Source: VRUE01 sp963715625 | GTDB taxonomy: Bacteria; Actinomycetota; Thermoleophilia; Solirubrobacterales; 70-9 | DNA length: 64,000 nucleotides | Direction: 5' to 3' | Assembly: GCA_963715625.1 (NCBI GenBank) | Contig: OY970260.1 | Coordinates: forward strand, 2,914,001 to 2,978,000 | Shown: positions 1-10,806 of the stretch, piece after piece | Layout of the letters: every line of letters begins with the position of its first letter | How positions within the stretch are numbered: position 1 is the stretch's first letter | Made by a program: the position numbers and the translations under genes | Notes under the pieces: model-generated | Told to the model about the DNA's origin: nothing | Databases searched by the model: none | Seen by the model: only the letters and a program-made list of their open reading frames with translations

Positions 1-371
<371 letters not shown>

Positions 372-375
372 CACC

Positions 376-1281
376 GTGCGGGTGCTCGTCACCGGAGCCA
401 GCGGGTTCATCGGGTCGGCGCTGTGCGACTCGCTGCTGGTCCGGGGCGACACCGTCGTCGGCCTGGCGCGGGACCCGAAGCGGGCGCGCCAGACCAACCC
501 GCGGGTCGCGTGGCACGCCTGGCAGCCGACCCTGGAACGGCCGCCGGCCGAGGCCTTCGAGGGCGTCGACGCCGTGGTCAACCTGCTCGGCGAGAAGATC
601 AACCAGCGCTGGAGCGACGAGGCCAAGCGCCGGATCATGGAGAGCCGCCGCACCGGCACCCACAACCTCGTCGGCGCGATCGCCGGCCTGGAGCGCAAGC
701 CGCGGGTCCTGGTCAGCCAGTCGGCAATCGGCTTCTACGGCGACCGCGGCGCAAGTCTCGTCGACGAGTCGAGCGAGCCGGGCGAGGGCTACGACGCGGA
801 GGTGGTGCGCGAGTGGGAGAAGGCCGCCCGCGAGGTCGAGCCGACCGGAGTGCGCCTCGTCGTCGTCCGCACCGGCCACGTGCTCGACCCGAGCGGCGGC
901 TTCCTCGCCGCATTGCTGACTCCGTTCAGGCTCGGCGTCGGCGGCCCGCTCGCCGGCGGCGCCCAGTACGTCTCCTGGGTCCACGTCGACGACGAGGTCG
1001 GCATCCTGCTCTGGGCGGTCGACAACGAGAAGGTCAGCGGCGTGGTCAACGCGACGGCGCCCAATCCCGTTACGAACAGGGTGTTCTCGAAGGCGCTTGG
1101 CAGGGCACTCGGGAGGCCGGCCGTGGTGCCGGTGCCGGGAGTCACTCTGGACCTGATGTACGGAAAAGAGTTCGGGCGGGTTCTCCGAGGAGGCCAACGC
1201 GTGATACCCCGGCGGGCCCTCGACCTCGGATACCAGTTCAAGCATCCAGAGTTGGACGAGGCGCTTCGGGACTTGCTCTAG
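376..1281 (+). CDS. TIGR01777-type NAD(P)-dependent epimerase/oxidoreductase
   Basis: A 301-residue member of the atypical short-chain dehydrogenase group that includes E. coli YfcH. The N-terminus has the nucleotide-binding glycine motif TGASGFIGSAL (residues 6-16). It is followed by VNLLGEKINQRW, SRRTGT and the SQSAIGFYGD segment, all typical of the family. The C-terminus has the small DUF1731-like tail (GYQFKHPELDEALRDLL). The start is GTG, 4 bases after the upstream stop. The substrate is unknown for most members. It is followed by repeat A1, which separates it from a convergent lipoprotein gene. Confidence 0.85.
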   Translation: MRVLVTGASGFIGSALCDSLLVRGDTVVGLARDPKRARQTNPRVAWHAWQPTLERPPAEAFEGVDAVVNLLGEKINQRWSDEAKRRIMESRRTGTHNLVGAIAGLERKPRVLVSQSAIGFYGDRGASLVDESSEPGEGYDAEVVREWEKAAREVEPTGVRLVVVRTGHVLDPSGGFLAALLTPFRLGVGGPLAGGAQYVSWVHVDDEVGILLWAVDNEKVSGVVNATAPNPVTNRVFSKALGRALGRPAVVPVPGVTLDLMYGKEFGRVLRGGQRVIPRRALDLGYQFKHPELDEALRDLL

Positions 1282-1293
1282 CGGTTGCGGGAT

Positions 1294-1386
1294 GGAGGGG
1301 CGGGCAGTCCCTCGGCCTGACAAATCGCGCGCTAATGAGCGCGCGATTTTGAGTATCCGCCAGTCCGAGGGACTGCCCGCCCCTCC
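1294..1386. repeat. Palindromic element family A, copy 1
   Basis: Perfect 22-base inverted arms (1294-1315 and 1365-1386) enclose a 49-base core shared with copies at 1884, 6930 and 12954. On the minus strand the core reads ACTGGCGGATACTCAAA, then a stem with loop CATT, then TTGTCAGG. The inner stem is 12 bp here. It lies between two convergent genes, so it could also act as a two-way terminator, though it has no T-run. Confidence 0.9.
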
Positions 1387-1412
1387 CCCACAGCCGGAGG
1401 AAGTCCAAGCGC

Positions 1413-1967
1413 CTACAGCTCGTTGAGCTTGTCTTGGAGCGAGCGGCGGAGGGAGCCCGAGTCGGTTTCGGGGATGAGCTCCAGGAGCTGCGCCATCGCT
1501 TTCTGGCCCGAGCTTGCGGTGAGCCAGGGGATCTCGGCGGTTTCCAGGATCGGGTGGGCGAAGCGCGCGGCGCGAGGATTGGGAGCCTCCAAGAAGGCAA
1601 CGGCCGTCGAGTCCTCCGTGGCCCTGCGCGCGTTAGCTCCCAGCGTGGCGAGCTCGAGCTTCTTGCCTTCGGTTGCGCCGGGAAGGCAGACAGCTCTCAC
1701 GCCGAGGCTTCCGGCGCGACCGTTGTGACTCGAAAGCTCTTGCTTGGCTCCGGCGCAGAGACGAGCATCGACGTAAGCCGTGACGGTCGCGTCCTCAGCC
1801 ACCCCTTCGCCTTCCCCGCAGCCCGAAGCAACCAGAAGCAAAGCTGCGAGCGCTGTCGCGGCGAGCGCTTTGAGTACGTCGAAGGGAGGGGCGGGTGGTC
1901 CCTCAGACTGGCGGATACTCAAATTGCCGGGCTCATTAGCCCGGCAATTGTCAGGATGAGGGATCAC
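1413..1967 (-). CDS. Small lipoprotein, start uncertain
   Basis: The mature part is about 150 residues after a clear signal sequence: a hydrophobic run ALAATALAALLLVASGC that ends in a lipobox (VASGC), so the product is probably lipid-anchored outside the membrane. No family is recognised. The start is a problem. Directly upstream of the signal peptide lies repeat A2, and the only in-frame starts are a GTG at 1967 and a TTG at 1922, both inside the repeat. If 1967 is used the protein has about 30 extra residues encoded by the repeat. The element may have replaced the original start region. Arms of the convergent repeat A1 follow the stop. Confidence 0.6.
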   Translation of the reverse strand: MIPHPDNCRANEPGNLSIRQSEGPPAPPFDVLKALAATALAALLLVASGCGEGEGVAEDATVTAYVDARLCAGAKQELSSHNGRAGSLGVRAVCLPGATEGKKLELATLGANARRATEDSTAVAFLEAPNPRAARFAHPILETAEIPWLTASSGQKAMAQLLELIPETDSGSLRRSLQDKLNEL

Positions 1968-1978
1968 CCGCCCCTCCC
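1884..1978. repeat. Palindromic element family A, copy 2
   Basis: Arms 1884-1905 and 1957-1978 pair over 22 bases with one G-T. The core on the plus strand has the same ACTGGCGGATACTCAAA segment, inner stem with loop CATT and TTGTCAGG as copy 1, but the inner and outer stem sequences differ. It overlaps the 5' end of the lipoprotein gene and lies just after the phosphofructokinase stop. Confidence 0.9.
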
Positions 1979-1987
1979 CCTCTCGCG

Positions 1988-3016
1988 CTACCCAAAGAAA
2001 ACCTCAGCCTCCGAGTACAGGGCCTCCGGAACCGTCTTCAACTCCGCGGTCGCCTCGTCGAGGCTGACAAGCTGAATGTCCGTCCCCCGCAACGCGGTCA
2101 TCGTGCCCCACCGCCCGGAATCGACGGCATCGATCGCGTGCAGCCCGAACCGAGTCGCGAGCACCCGGTCGAACGCAGTCGGCGTCCCACCCCGCTGCAC
2201 ATGCCCGAGCACCGTCGCCCGCGCCTCCTTGCCGGTTCGCTCTTCGATCTCCCTCTCCAGCCAGTGCGCGATCCCGCCCAGGGCGACATGGCCGAACTGA
2301 TCGAGCTTCTCGCTCTTGGTCTCGGGCATGCCGCCGGCCGGCGTCGCACCCTCGGCGACGACGACGATCGGGGCGTAGTTGCTCTCGAAGCGGCGGCCGA
2401 CGAACTCGCAGACCTTCTCGACGTCGAAGGGCTGCTCGGGGATGAGGATCACGTTGGCTCCTCCCGCGAGGCCCGAGTGGAAGGCGATCCAGCCGGCGTG
2501 GCGCCCCATCACCTCGACGATCAGGACGCGGTGGTGGCTGTCGGCCGTCGTGTGAAGCCGGTCGATCGCCTCCATCGCGATGTTGACCGCGGTGTCGAAG
2601 CCGAAGGTGTAATCGGTGGCCCCGAGATCGTTGTCGATCGTCTTCGGCACGCCGACGATCGGGGTGCCGTGCTCGCGGTGCAGGCGCGCCGCCGCCCCGA
2701 GCGTGTCCTCGCCGCCGATCGCGATCAGGCCGTCGACCCGGTCGGCCTCCAGGGTTGCGGCGATCCGCTCGACGCCCCCGCCCTCCTTGAAGGGGTTGGT
2801 TCGCGAGGCGCCGACGATGGTGCCGCCGCGGGGCAGGATGCCGCGCACCTCGGGCACGCCGAGCGGACGGCTCTCCCCGGCCAGCACGCCGTGCCAGCCG
2901 TCGCGGTAGCCGACGAACTCGTGCCCGCAGCGTTCGACCCCCTTGCGCACGATCGCGCGGATCACCGCGTTGAGGCCTGGGCAATCCCCGCCACCGGTGA
3001 GCACGCCGATCTTCAT
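1988..3016 (-). CDS. 6-phosphofructokinase, probably pyrophosphate-dependent
   Basis: A 342-residue member of the PfkA superfamily (fructose-6-phosphate to fructose-1,6-bisphosphate). The N-terminus GVLTGGGDCPGLNAVIR is canonical. The donor-site motif reads GGEDT with Asp104, followed by PKTIDNDL with Lys125. ATP-using enzymes have Gly at both places. Asp and Lys here are the known signature of PPi-dependent enzymes such as actinomycete Pfp, so the reaction may be reversible. TIDND, MGRHAGW and HVQRGG motifs are all present. ATG 3016 is chosen because the glycine motif begins 7 residues later; longer frames upstream are not conserved. Repeat A2 follows the stop. Confidence 0.88.
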   Translation of the reverse strand: MKIGVLTGGGDCPGLNAVIRAIVRKGVERCGHEFVGYRDGWHGVLAGESRPLGVPEVRGILPRGGTIVGASRTNPFKEGGGVERIAATLEADRVDGLIAIGGEDTLGAAARLHREHGTPIVGVPKTIDNDLGATDYTFGFDTAVNIAMEAIDRLHTTADSHHRVLIVEVMGRHAGWIAFHSGLAGGANVILIPEQPFDVEKVCEFVGRRFESNYAPIVVVAEGATPAGGMPETKSEKLDQFGHVALGGIAHWLEREIEERTGKEARATVLGHVQRGGTPTAFDRVLATRFGLHAIDAVDSGRWGTMTALRGTDIQLVSLDEATAELKTVPEALYSEAEVFFG

Positions 3017-3101
3017 CGGTCTCAGATTAGGGCCTGTCCCGGCACGTGGCGACGCTCTTAAGGCTGTAATTTCGAGGAAACGGAAAAGGGAGATGGTGGA
3101 G

Positions 3102-3920
3102 ATGGGCGACGTGGTCGATTTGGGGACGGTCAGGCAGGCGCAGCAGAAGACCTGGTCGGAGGGGGACTTCGCGATGGTCGCGGGGCACGTCGAGATGGTG
3201 GCCGAGGAGCTGGTCGAGGCAATCGAGGTTGTCGCCGACGAGCGCGTCCTCGACGTCGCCTGCGGCAGCGGCAACGGCGCCCTGGCGGCGGCGCGCCGGG
3301 CCTGGGGCAACACCGCCGGCGTCGACTTCGTCCCGGCCCTGCTCGAGCGCGGGCGCGAGCGCGCCGCCGCCGAGCACCTCGACGTCGAGTTCGTCGAGGG
3401 CGACGCCGCCGAGCTTCCCTTCGGCGATGCCGAGTTCGACGTCGTCCTCTCGATCTTCGGGGCGATGTTCGCGCCAGAACACGAGAAGACAGCCGCCGAG
3501 CTGCTGCGCGTCTGCAAGCCGGGAGGCCGGATCGGGATGGCCAACTGGGCCCCCGACGGCGGCGTCGGCAAGATGTTCATGACGATCGCCAAGCACGCCC
3601 CGCCGCCCCCCGGCGTCACCTCACCGCTGCCCTGGGGCACCGAGGACCACCTGCGCGAGCTGTTCGGCGAGGGGGTCTCCGAACTGCGGGTCGAGCGGCG
3701 CAAATCGCGGCAGACCTTCCGCTCGCCCGATCACTTCATCGAGTTCTTCCGCACCTACTTCGGCCCGACCAAGGTCGCCTACGAGCGAGTGGGCCCCGAG
3801 GGCGAGGAGGCGCTGACCGCCGACCTGCGCGCCTACCTGGAGGAATTCAACACGGCGGGGCCGGAGACCCTGGTGCTCGAACCCGAGTACCTGCAGGTCG
3901 TCGCGACGCGGACGCGCTAG
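3102..3920 (+). CDS. Class I SAM-dependent methyltransferase
   Basis: A 272-residue UbiE/Methyltransf_11-type protein. Motif I is VLDVACGSGNGALAAA. The acidic end of strand 2 (GVDFVPALLE), motif II (FDVVLSIFGAMFAPE) and the PGGRIGMANW segment follow. The substrate cannot be told. ATG 3102 is preferred because AGGGAG ends 9 bases upstream; ATG 3093 is also possible. It is transcribed divergently from the phosphofructokinase gene. Its stop codon lies in the left arm of repeat E1. Confidence 0.85.
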   Translation: MGDVVDLGTVRQAQQKTWSEGDFAMVAGHVEMVAEELVEAIEVVADERVLDVACGSGNGALAAARRAWGNTAGVDFVPALLERGRERAAAEHLDVEFVEGDAAELPFGDAEFDVVLSIFGAMFAPEHEKTAAELLRVCKPGGRIGMANWAPDGGVGKMFMTIAKHAPPPPGVTSPLPWGTEDHLRELFGEGVSELRVERRKSRQTFRSPDHFIEFFRTYFGPTKVAYERVGPEGEEALTADLRAYLEEFNTAGPETLVLEPEYLQVVATRTR

Positions 3921-3998
3921 CCAAGCAGATCGGTGGACGCAGGGAGCGTGGCGTGCTCCGCACGCGAGCGACCGAGGACGCCGATATGCGCCGGCTAG
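3916..3998. repeat. Palindromic element family E, copy 1
   Basis: The core (3922-3992) includes GGACGCAGGGAGCGTGGCGT, a small hairpin GCGTG-CTCCG-CACGC, then CGAGCGACCGAGGACGCC and GATATGCGCC. It matches copies at 27594 and 32519 on the other strand. Short arms CTAGCC and GGCTAG flank it, and each arm contains the stop codon of the neighbouring gene (TAG at 3918, and TAG on the minus strand at 3997). Confidence 0.85.
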
Positions 3999-4138
3999 GT
4001 GGGCTTAAAGACTCGGAGGACTGCGCCGATTAGGAGCACCGTGAAGAAGACCATCCCGGCGACCGGCCCGCCCTGCCCGAAGGCGTAGGAGAGCGTCATC
4101 GCGGCCAGGGCCAGAAAGAGCGTCACGACCATTCCCAT
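3995..4138 (-). CDS. Small two-helix membrane protein
   Basis: A 47-residue frame beginning MGMVVTLFLALAAMTLSYAF and ending GAVLRVFKPT. It has two hydrophobic segments (residues 3-20 and 26-43) joined by GQGGPVAG, which suggests a hairpin inserted in the inner membrane. It starts 12 bases after the trpA stop and is likely the last gene of the trp operon. No family is recognised. Support comes from the operon position and the clean hydrophobic pattern. Confidence 0.55.
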   Translation of the reverse strand: MGMVVTLFLALAAMTLSYAFGQGGPVAGMVFFTVLLIGAVLRVFKPT

Positions 4139-4150
4139 GCGGCCGGAATC

Positions 4151-4942
4151 CTAGCTGCCGAGGGCGACGCGCGTCTCGCGCAGGAACGAGCCGACCGCAT
4201 CGGCTGCGGCGTCGGCGCCCCCCGCTTCTCCCACTGCCCGGACGAGCCGGCTGCCGACGATCACGCCGTCGGCGACCTCGCCGACCTGGGCCGCCTGCTC
4301 CGGCGTGCCGATGCCGAACCCCACCGCAACCGGCACCTCGGCATCCTCCTTCGTCGCCGCGACCAGACCCGCGAGCTCGGCCGGCAGCTCCTCGCGCTCC
4401 CCAGTCGTGCCCACCGTGGAGACGACGTAAACAAACCCCCGGGCCGCAGCACAGATACGAGCGCGCCGCTCCGCGGGCGTAGTCGGAGCGACGAGGGGCA
4501 CGAGCGCCAGCCCCGCATCGTCGAACGCGGTCCGCACCGGCTCGGCTTCCTCCAGCGGCAAATCGGGAACGATCGCCCCGGCGGCCCCGGCGGCCAACGC
4601 CCTGCGGGCAAACACATCCGCCCCGCCGTGTGCCAGCACCATGTTGGCGTAGACCATGAACACCACCGGAACCCGCTCCGCGATCTCCTCACAGATCTCC
4701 AGCGCCGTCTCCAGCGTCGCCCCAGCTCCCAGCGCAGCCGTAGCGGCCGCATGGATAGTCGGCCCGTCAGCCAGCGGATCCGAGAAGGGCACCCCAAGCT
4801 CAACCAAATCCGCCGACTCGGCATAAGCAGCAGCAACCGCTGAAGACGTCTCGCGATCTGGGAAGCCAGCCATCATGTACGGCATCAGCGCCGCCCGGCC
4901 CTCCTCTTCGGCCCCGAGGAACGCCGCCGCAATCCGCTCCAC
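4151..4942 (-). CDS. trpA: Tryptophan synthase alpha subunit
   Basis: A 263-residue TIM-barrel enzyme that splits indole-3-glycerol phosphate and passes indole to TrpB. The catalytic Glu and Asp are in VELGVPFSDPLADGPTI. The phosphate-binding loop is seen as GFGIGTPEQ and VIVGSRLV near the end. The GTG start at 4942 gives VERIAAAF, the normal N-terminus of TrpA; longer frames would read through repeat C. It is the last enzyme gene of the trp block and is separated from trpB by repeat C. Confidence 0.95.
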   Translation of the reverse strand: MERIAAAFLGAEEEGRAALMPYMMAGFPDRETSSAVAAAYAESADLVELGVPFSDPLADGPTIHAAATAALGAGATLETALEICEEIAERVPVVFMVYANMVLAHGGADVFARRALAAGAAGAIVPDLPLEEAEPVRTAFDDAGLALVPLVAPTTPAERRARICAAARGFVYVVSTVGTTGEREELPAELAGLVAATKEDAEVPVAVGFGIGTPEQAAQVGEVADGVIVGSRLVRAVGEAGGADAAADAVGSFLRETRVALGS

Positions 4943-4963
4943 ACCGGCAGAAGCTGCCGGGCC

Positions 4964-5029
4964 GGGAGCAAGGGGGTGACTCGACAGAGCCTCCCCGCTT
5001 TTGCTCTGACGAGTCACCCCCTTGCTCCC
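4964..5029. repeat. Palindromic element C (single copy)
   Basis: Perfect 20-base arms (4964-4983 and 5010-5029) surround a 26-base centre that contains a second hairpin, CAGAGC ... GCTCTG. It lies between trpB and trpA inside the operon. No second copy of the centre was seen in this window, but the build matches families A and B. Confidence 0.8.
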
Positions 5030-5051
5030 CTCACCCCGCGGCTCCAGCGAG

Positions 5052-6217
<1,166 letters not shown>

Positions 6218-6221
<4 letters not shown>

Positions 6222-6853
6222 GTGGAGGCGACGCTAGCGCCCTTGGCGGCCTCGAAGAAAGCGGCCATCGCGGCGTGGTCCTTGCGGCCCGGCTCGGCCT
6301 CCACCCCGCTCGCCACGTCCACCGCGTAGGGGTGCGTGATCTCGATCGCCTCGGCGACGTTGTCGGGCCGCAGCCCGCCGGCGACGATCGCCGGCACCTC
6401 GGAGCGGTGCTCGCGCAGCAGGCCCCAGTCGAAGCTTTCCCCGGTGCCGCCCCAGAGCCCCCGGCCGCGGCGGTCGAAGAGGTGGAAGTCGGTGCGGAAG
6501 GCCTCGGCGGCATGGATCTCGGCGGCGCTGGCGACGTGGATCGCCTTGATCACCTTCACCCCCGTGCGCCGCGCCACCTCGGCGCAGAGCTGCGGCCCCT
6601 CGGCCCCGTTCAGCTGCACCATCGTCAGCCCGGCCCCCTCGACCGCCTTCGCAACTTCCTCCAGCTCGGGATTGACGAAGACCCCCACGACCTCGCACTT
6701 GCGCCGGAACGCAGCGCAGATCGCCGCCGCTTCCCCAGCCTCCACAACCCGCGGACTCTTCTCGTAATGAATCAGCCCGATCGCCCAAGCCCCAAGCCGC
6801 ACAGCCTCAGCCGCGTCGTCCAAATTCGTGATCCCACAGATCTTGACTCTCAC
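6218..6853 (-). CDS. trpF: Phosphoribosylanthranilate isomerase
   Basis: A 211-residue TIM barrel for the third step of tryptophan synthesis. The catalytic Cys is in VKICGIT at the N-terminus. The catalytic Asp is in the HLFDRRG segment, followed by GGTGESFDW. The phosphate loop is IVAGGLRPDNVAEAI. The GTG start at 6853 puts the family N-terminus RVKICGIT first. The 4-base overlap with trpB supports one operon. Repeat A3 lies upstream, between this gene and htrA. Confidence 0.93.
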
Positions 6854-6929
6854 GCCTCCAGGGTACGCAAGCCAACCGGCAAACACCGCCACTGGGACTA
6901 TCAAAGCTCCCACCAAGCGGTATCTCGCC

Positions 6930-7030
6930 GGATCGCGGGGGGAGGGCGCCCTCGAACCGGCGGATACTCAAAGTGCCGCGCTCATTAGCGCGGCACTTGT
7001 CGGGACGAGGGCGCCCTCCCCCCGCGATCC
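6930..7030. repeat. Palindromic element family A, copy 3
   Basis: Perfect 25-base arms (6930-6954 and 7006-7030). The core on the plus strand reads ACCGGCGGATACTCAAA, a 10-bp inner stem with loop CATT, then TTGTCGGG. Relative to copies 1 and 2, the CTG/CAG pair next to the core has become CCG/CGG, which keeps pairing. It sits between htrA and trpF. Confidence 0.92.
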
Positions 7031-7042
7031 GCGCGCCATCCG

Positions 7043-8245
<1,203 letters not shown>

Positions 8246-8316
8246 CGGGGGAACTGTAGAGCTGCTTCCTCAGTAATTCCTAAACAGTGCCCAAGCCGGT
8301 GCTAAAACTGCCGCGC

Positions 8317-9117
8317 TCAGGGGAGCCGGTGCTCGCGGGTGCCTTCGTCGGCCCCGGTCAGCTCCCGCGTCTTCGCCTCGGGGTCCGCGGCGCTCATCAG
8401 CGCGCTGCCGATCAGCACAGCGTCGACGCCGACCCGCTCCAGCTCCTCCAGCTCCGCGCGAGAGGAGATGCCGCTCTCGGCGACGACGGTCTTCCCCGCC
8501 GGCACGTCCGGCATCAGCTCGTACGTGGTCGACACGTCGACCGTCCCCTCGTCGAGATTGCGGTTGTTGATCCCGATCACGTCGGCGTCCAGATCGAGCG
8601 CCCGTTTCAGCTCGTCGGCGTCGTGCACCTCGACCAGGCAGTCGAGGTCCAGCTCCCGCGCCTCGCCGTAGAGCGCGGCGAGCGACCGATCGTCGAGAAC
8701 GCGGACGATCAGCAGCACGGCGTCGGCGCCGTTCACCGCCGCCTCGTAGAGCTGGTAGGGATCGACGATGAAGTCCTTGCGCAGGATCGGCAGGCCGCAG
8801 GCGCCGCGAGCGGCGCGCAGGTCCTCGAGCGAGCCGCCGAAATGGCGCTCGTCGGTGAGCACCGAGAGCGCCGCCGCGCCGCCGCGCTCGTAGGCGCCGA
8901 CCTGCGTCGGGACGGCGGCCGCGGCGGAGATGTCGCCGGCGCTGGGAGAGCGGCGCTTGAACTCGGCGATCAACGAGAGGCCGGGACGGACCAGGGCCTC
9001 GTTGAAGGGCCGGTCGTCGCCACGTGCGGACAGGCGGGATTCGAGATCCGCCTGCGACACCTGGTCGCGGCGCTCCTCCACCCCTTTCCGCGCCACCGAG
9101 ATCAGCTGCTCGATCAT
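8317..9117 (-). CDS. trpC: Indole-3-glycerol phosphate synthase
   Basis: A 266-residue TIM barrel for the fourth step of tryptophan synthesis. The substrate-binding and catalytic lysines are in LIAEFKRRSPSAGDI and PILRKDFIVDPYQLYEA. The Glu is in CLVEVHDADEL, then GINNRNLDEGTVD and AESGISSRAEL. ATG 9117 gives MIEQLISVARKGVEER, a normal N-terminus. It starts 20 bases after trpD. The C-terminal tail after GSALMSAADPEAK is slightly extended. Confidence 0.95.
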   Translation of the reverse strand: MIEQLISVARKGVEERRDQVSQADLESRLSARGDDRPFNEALVRPGLSLIAEFKRRSPSAGDISAAAAVPTQVGAYERGGAAALSVLTDERHFGGSLEDLRAARGACGLPILRKDFIVDPYQLYEAAVNGADAVLLIVRVLDDRSLAALYGEARELDLDCLVEVHDADELKRALDLDADVIGINNRNLDEGTVDVSTTYELMPDVPAGKTVVAESGISSRAELEELERVGVDAVLIGSALMSAADPEAKTRELTGADEGTREHRLP

Positions 9118-9137
9118 CGCCACCTGAGGCACAAAGC

Positions 9138-10175
9138 CTAGTCGGCGCCGGCGGCCGTCGCTGCGATCAGGCGGTCGAGCAGCTCGGCGCCCGCACCCGA
9201 GTCGACCGCGGCGGCCGCCTCCTCGACCCCCTCGGCCAGGCTCCCCGCTCCGCCCCCGACGTAGATCGCGGCGCCGGCGTTGAGCAGGACGAAGTCGCGG
9301 CGAGGCCCCGTCTCGCCGGCGAGCACGGCGCGCGAGGCGGCCGCGTTCTCCTCCGGCGTCCCGCCCGCGACCTCGTCGAGGTCGGCGCGGGGGAAGCCGA
9401 AGTCCTCCGGCTCGACGAAGCGCTCCTCGGTGCTGCCGTCGCGGACCTCGATCACCCGCGTCCGGGCCGAGATCGAGATCTCGTCGACCCCGTCCTCGCC
9501 GGCGACCACCATCGCCCGCTCGCTGCCCAGCCCGACCAGGGCCTCGGCGATCGTCTCCTGGTAGTGGCGGTCGGAGACGCCGAGCAGCTGCCGCTGCGCA
9601 CCGGCCGGGTTGGTCAGCGGGCCGAGGAAGTTGAAGATCGTCCGCACCGCGAGCTCCTTGCGCACCGGCACCACGTGAGCCATCGCCTTGTGGTGGCGGG
9701 GAGCGAACATGAAGCCGAAGCCGACCTCGTCGATGCAGCGCCCGACCTGCTCGGGCTCGAGCTCGATGTTGACGCCGAGCGCCTCGAGCAGGTCGGCCGA
9801 GCCGCACTTGCTCGTGCTGGAGCGATTGCCGTGCTTGGCGACTGCGCAGCCGGCGGCGGCCGCAACCAGCGCGGCCGTTGTCGAGACGTTGAAGGTGGAG
9901 GGACCGCCCCCGGTTCCCGCCGTGTCGACCAGGTCGGTGCGGGAGGTCGAGACCGGAGCGGCGAGCGAGCGCATCGTGCGGGCAAGGCCGACCACCTCCG
10001 GCACCGTCTCCCCCTTGGCGCGCAGGGCGATCAGAAAGGCGCCGGTCTGGACCTCGCTCGCCCGCCCCTCCATGATCTCGGCGAGCACCGCAGCGGCGTG
10101 GTCGGTTGTCAGGTGGTCCCCGGCGCAGACCGCGTCGATCGCCCGGGTGACGACGTCGTTCGGCCCGACGCTCAT
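9138..10175 (-). CDS. trpD: Anthranilate phosphoribosyltransferase
   Basis: A 345-residue enzyme that transfers phosphoribose from PRPP to anthranilate. The PRPP loop is VDTAGTGGGPSTFNVSTTAA. KHGNRSSTSKCGSADLLEALG and the FMFAPRHHKAM segment are diagnostic. ATG 10175 follows a G-rich ribosome site; GTG 10184 is an alternative three codons earlier. Repeat F1 ends just 5' of the start, between trpG and trpD. Confidence 0.95.
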   Translation of the reverse strand: MSVGPNDVVTRAIDAVCAGDHLTTDHAAAVLAEIMEGRASEVQTGAFLIALRAKGETVPEVVGLARTMRSLAAPVSTSRTDLVDTAGTGGGPSTFNVSTTAALVAAAAGCAVAKHGNRSSTSKCGSADLLEALGVNIELEPEQVGRCIDEVGFGFMFAPRHHKAMAHVVPVRKELAVRTIFNFLGPLTNPAGAQRQLLGVSDRHYQETIAEALVGLGSERAMVVAGEDGVDEISISARTRVIEVRDGSTEERFVEPEDFGFPRADLDEVAGGTPEENAAASRAVLAGETGPRRDFVLLNAGAAIYVGGGAGSLAEGVEEAAAAVDSGAGAELLDRLIAATAAGAD

Positions 10176-10186
10176 CGTCCCCACCC

Positions 10187-10235
10187 CTTCCGGTGCGACT
10201 TATGTGCCCATCGGTGGCATAAATCGCACCGGAAG
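10187..10235. repeat. Palindromic element family F, copy 1
   Basis: Arms CTTCCGGTGCGA and TCGCACCGGAAG, with an inner CTTATGTGCC / GGTGGCATAAA stem, form a 49-base hairpin. Copies are at 29465 and 61075. On the trpD strand the element ends with CGCACCGGAAG followed by GGG, giving a purine-rich stretch just before the trpD start. Confidence 0.88.
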
Positions 10236-10236
10236 C

Positions 10237-10803
10237 TCATTTGGGGTCTCCGAGGAAGTTGGCCAGCAGGTGCTTGCCCTGGGGGGTCAGCACCGACTCG
10301 GGGTGGAACTGGACGCCCTCGGCGGGGAGCTCGCGGTGGCGGGCGCCCATCACGACGTCGCCGAGGCTGGCGCTCAGCTCGAGCTCGTCGGGCAGGTCGG
10401 GGTCGGCGACCAGCGAGTGGTAGCGGCCGGCGACGAGCGGGCTGGGCAGGCCGGCGTAGACGGTGCGGCCGTCGTGCTCGATCTCGGCCTCCTTGCCGTG
10501 GACGGGCTCGCCCTGCACCGTGCGCCCGCCGAAGGCCTCGACCAGCGACTGGTGGCCGAGGCAGACGCCGAGGACGGGCGTGCCGGCCTCGGCGAAGCGG
10601 CGGATCGCCTCGATCGAGATCCCCGCCTCGGCCGGTGTGCAGGGCCCTGGCGAGACGACGAGGCGGTCGGCGCCTCGCTCCAGCAGCTCGTCCACCGTCG
10701 CCTTGTCGTTGCGGACAACCTCGACCTCCGCCCCCAGCTCACCCAGGTACTGGACCAGGTTGTAGGTGAAGGAGTCGTAGTTGTCGACGACGAGGACGTG
10801 CAT
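10237..10803 (-). CDS. trpG: Anthranilate synthase glutaminase subunit
   Basis: A 188-residue class I glutamine amidotransferase that releases ammonia for TrpE. The nucleophile Cys81 is in GVCLGHQ. The His-Glu pair is in VQFHPESVLTPQG. The N-terminus VLVVDNYDSFTYNLVQYLG and SPGPCTPAEAG are typical of TrpG/PabA. It starts 3 bases after the trpE stop. It could also serve PabB, as in many bacteria. Confidence 0.95.
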   Translation of the reverse strand: MHVLVVDNYDSFTYNLVQYLGELGAEVEVVRNDKATVDELLERGADRLVVSPGPCTPAEAGISIEAIRRFAEAGTPVLGVCLGHQSLVEAFGGRTVQGEPVHGKEAEIEHDGRTVYAGLPSPLVAGRYHSLVADPDLPDELELSASLGDVVMGARHRELPAEGVQFHPESVLTPQGKHLLANFLGDPK

Positions 10804-10806
10804 TGA

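Noticed and set aside
1294..1386. Family A elements as ordinary rho-independent terminators
   Set aside because: They are GC-rich hairpins at gene ends, but have no T-run, contain fixed unpaired segments, and also lie inside operons and at gene starts. A termination effect is still possible as a side effect.
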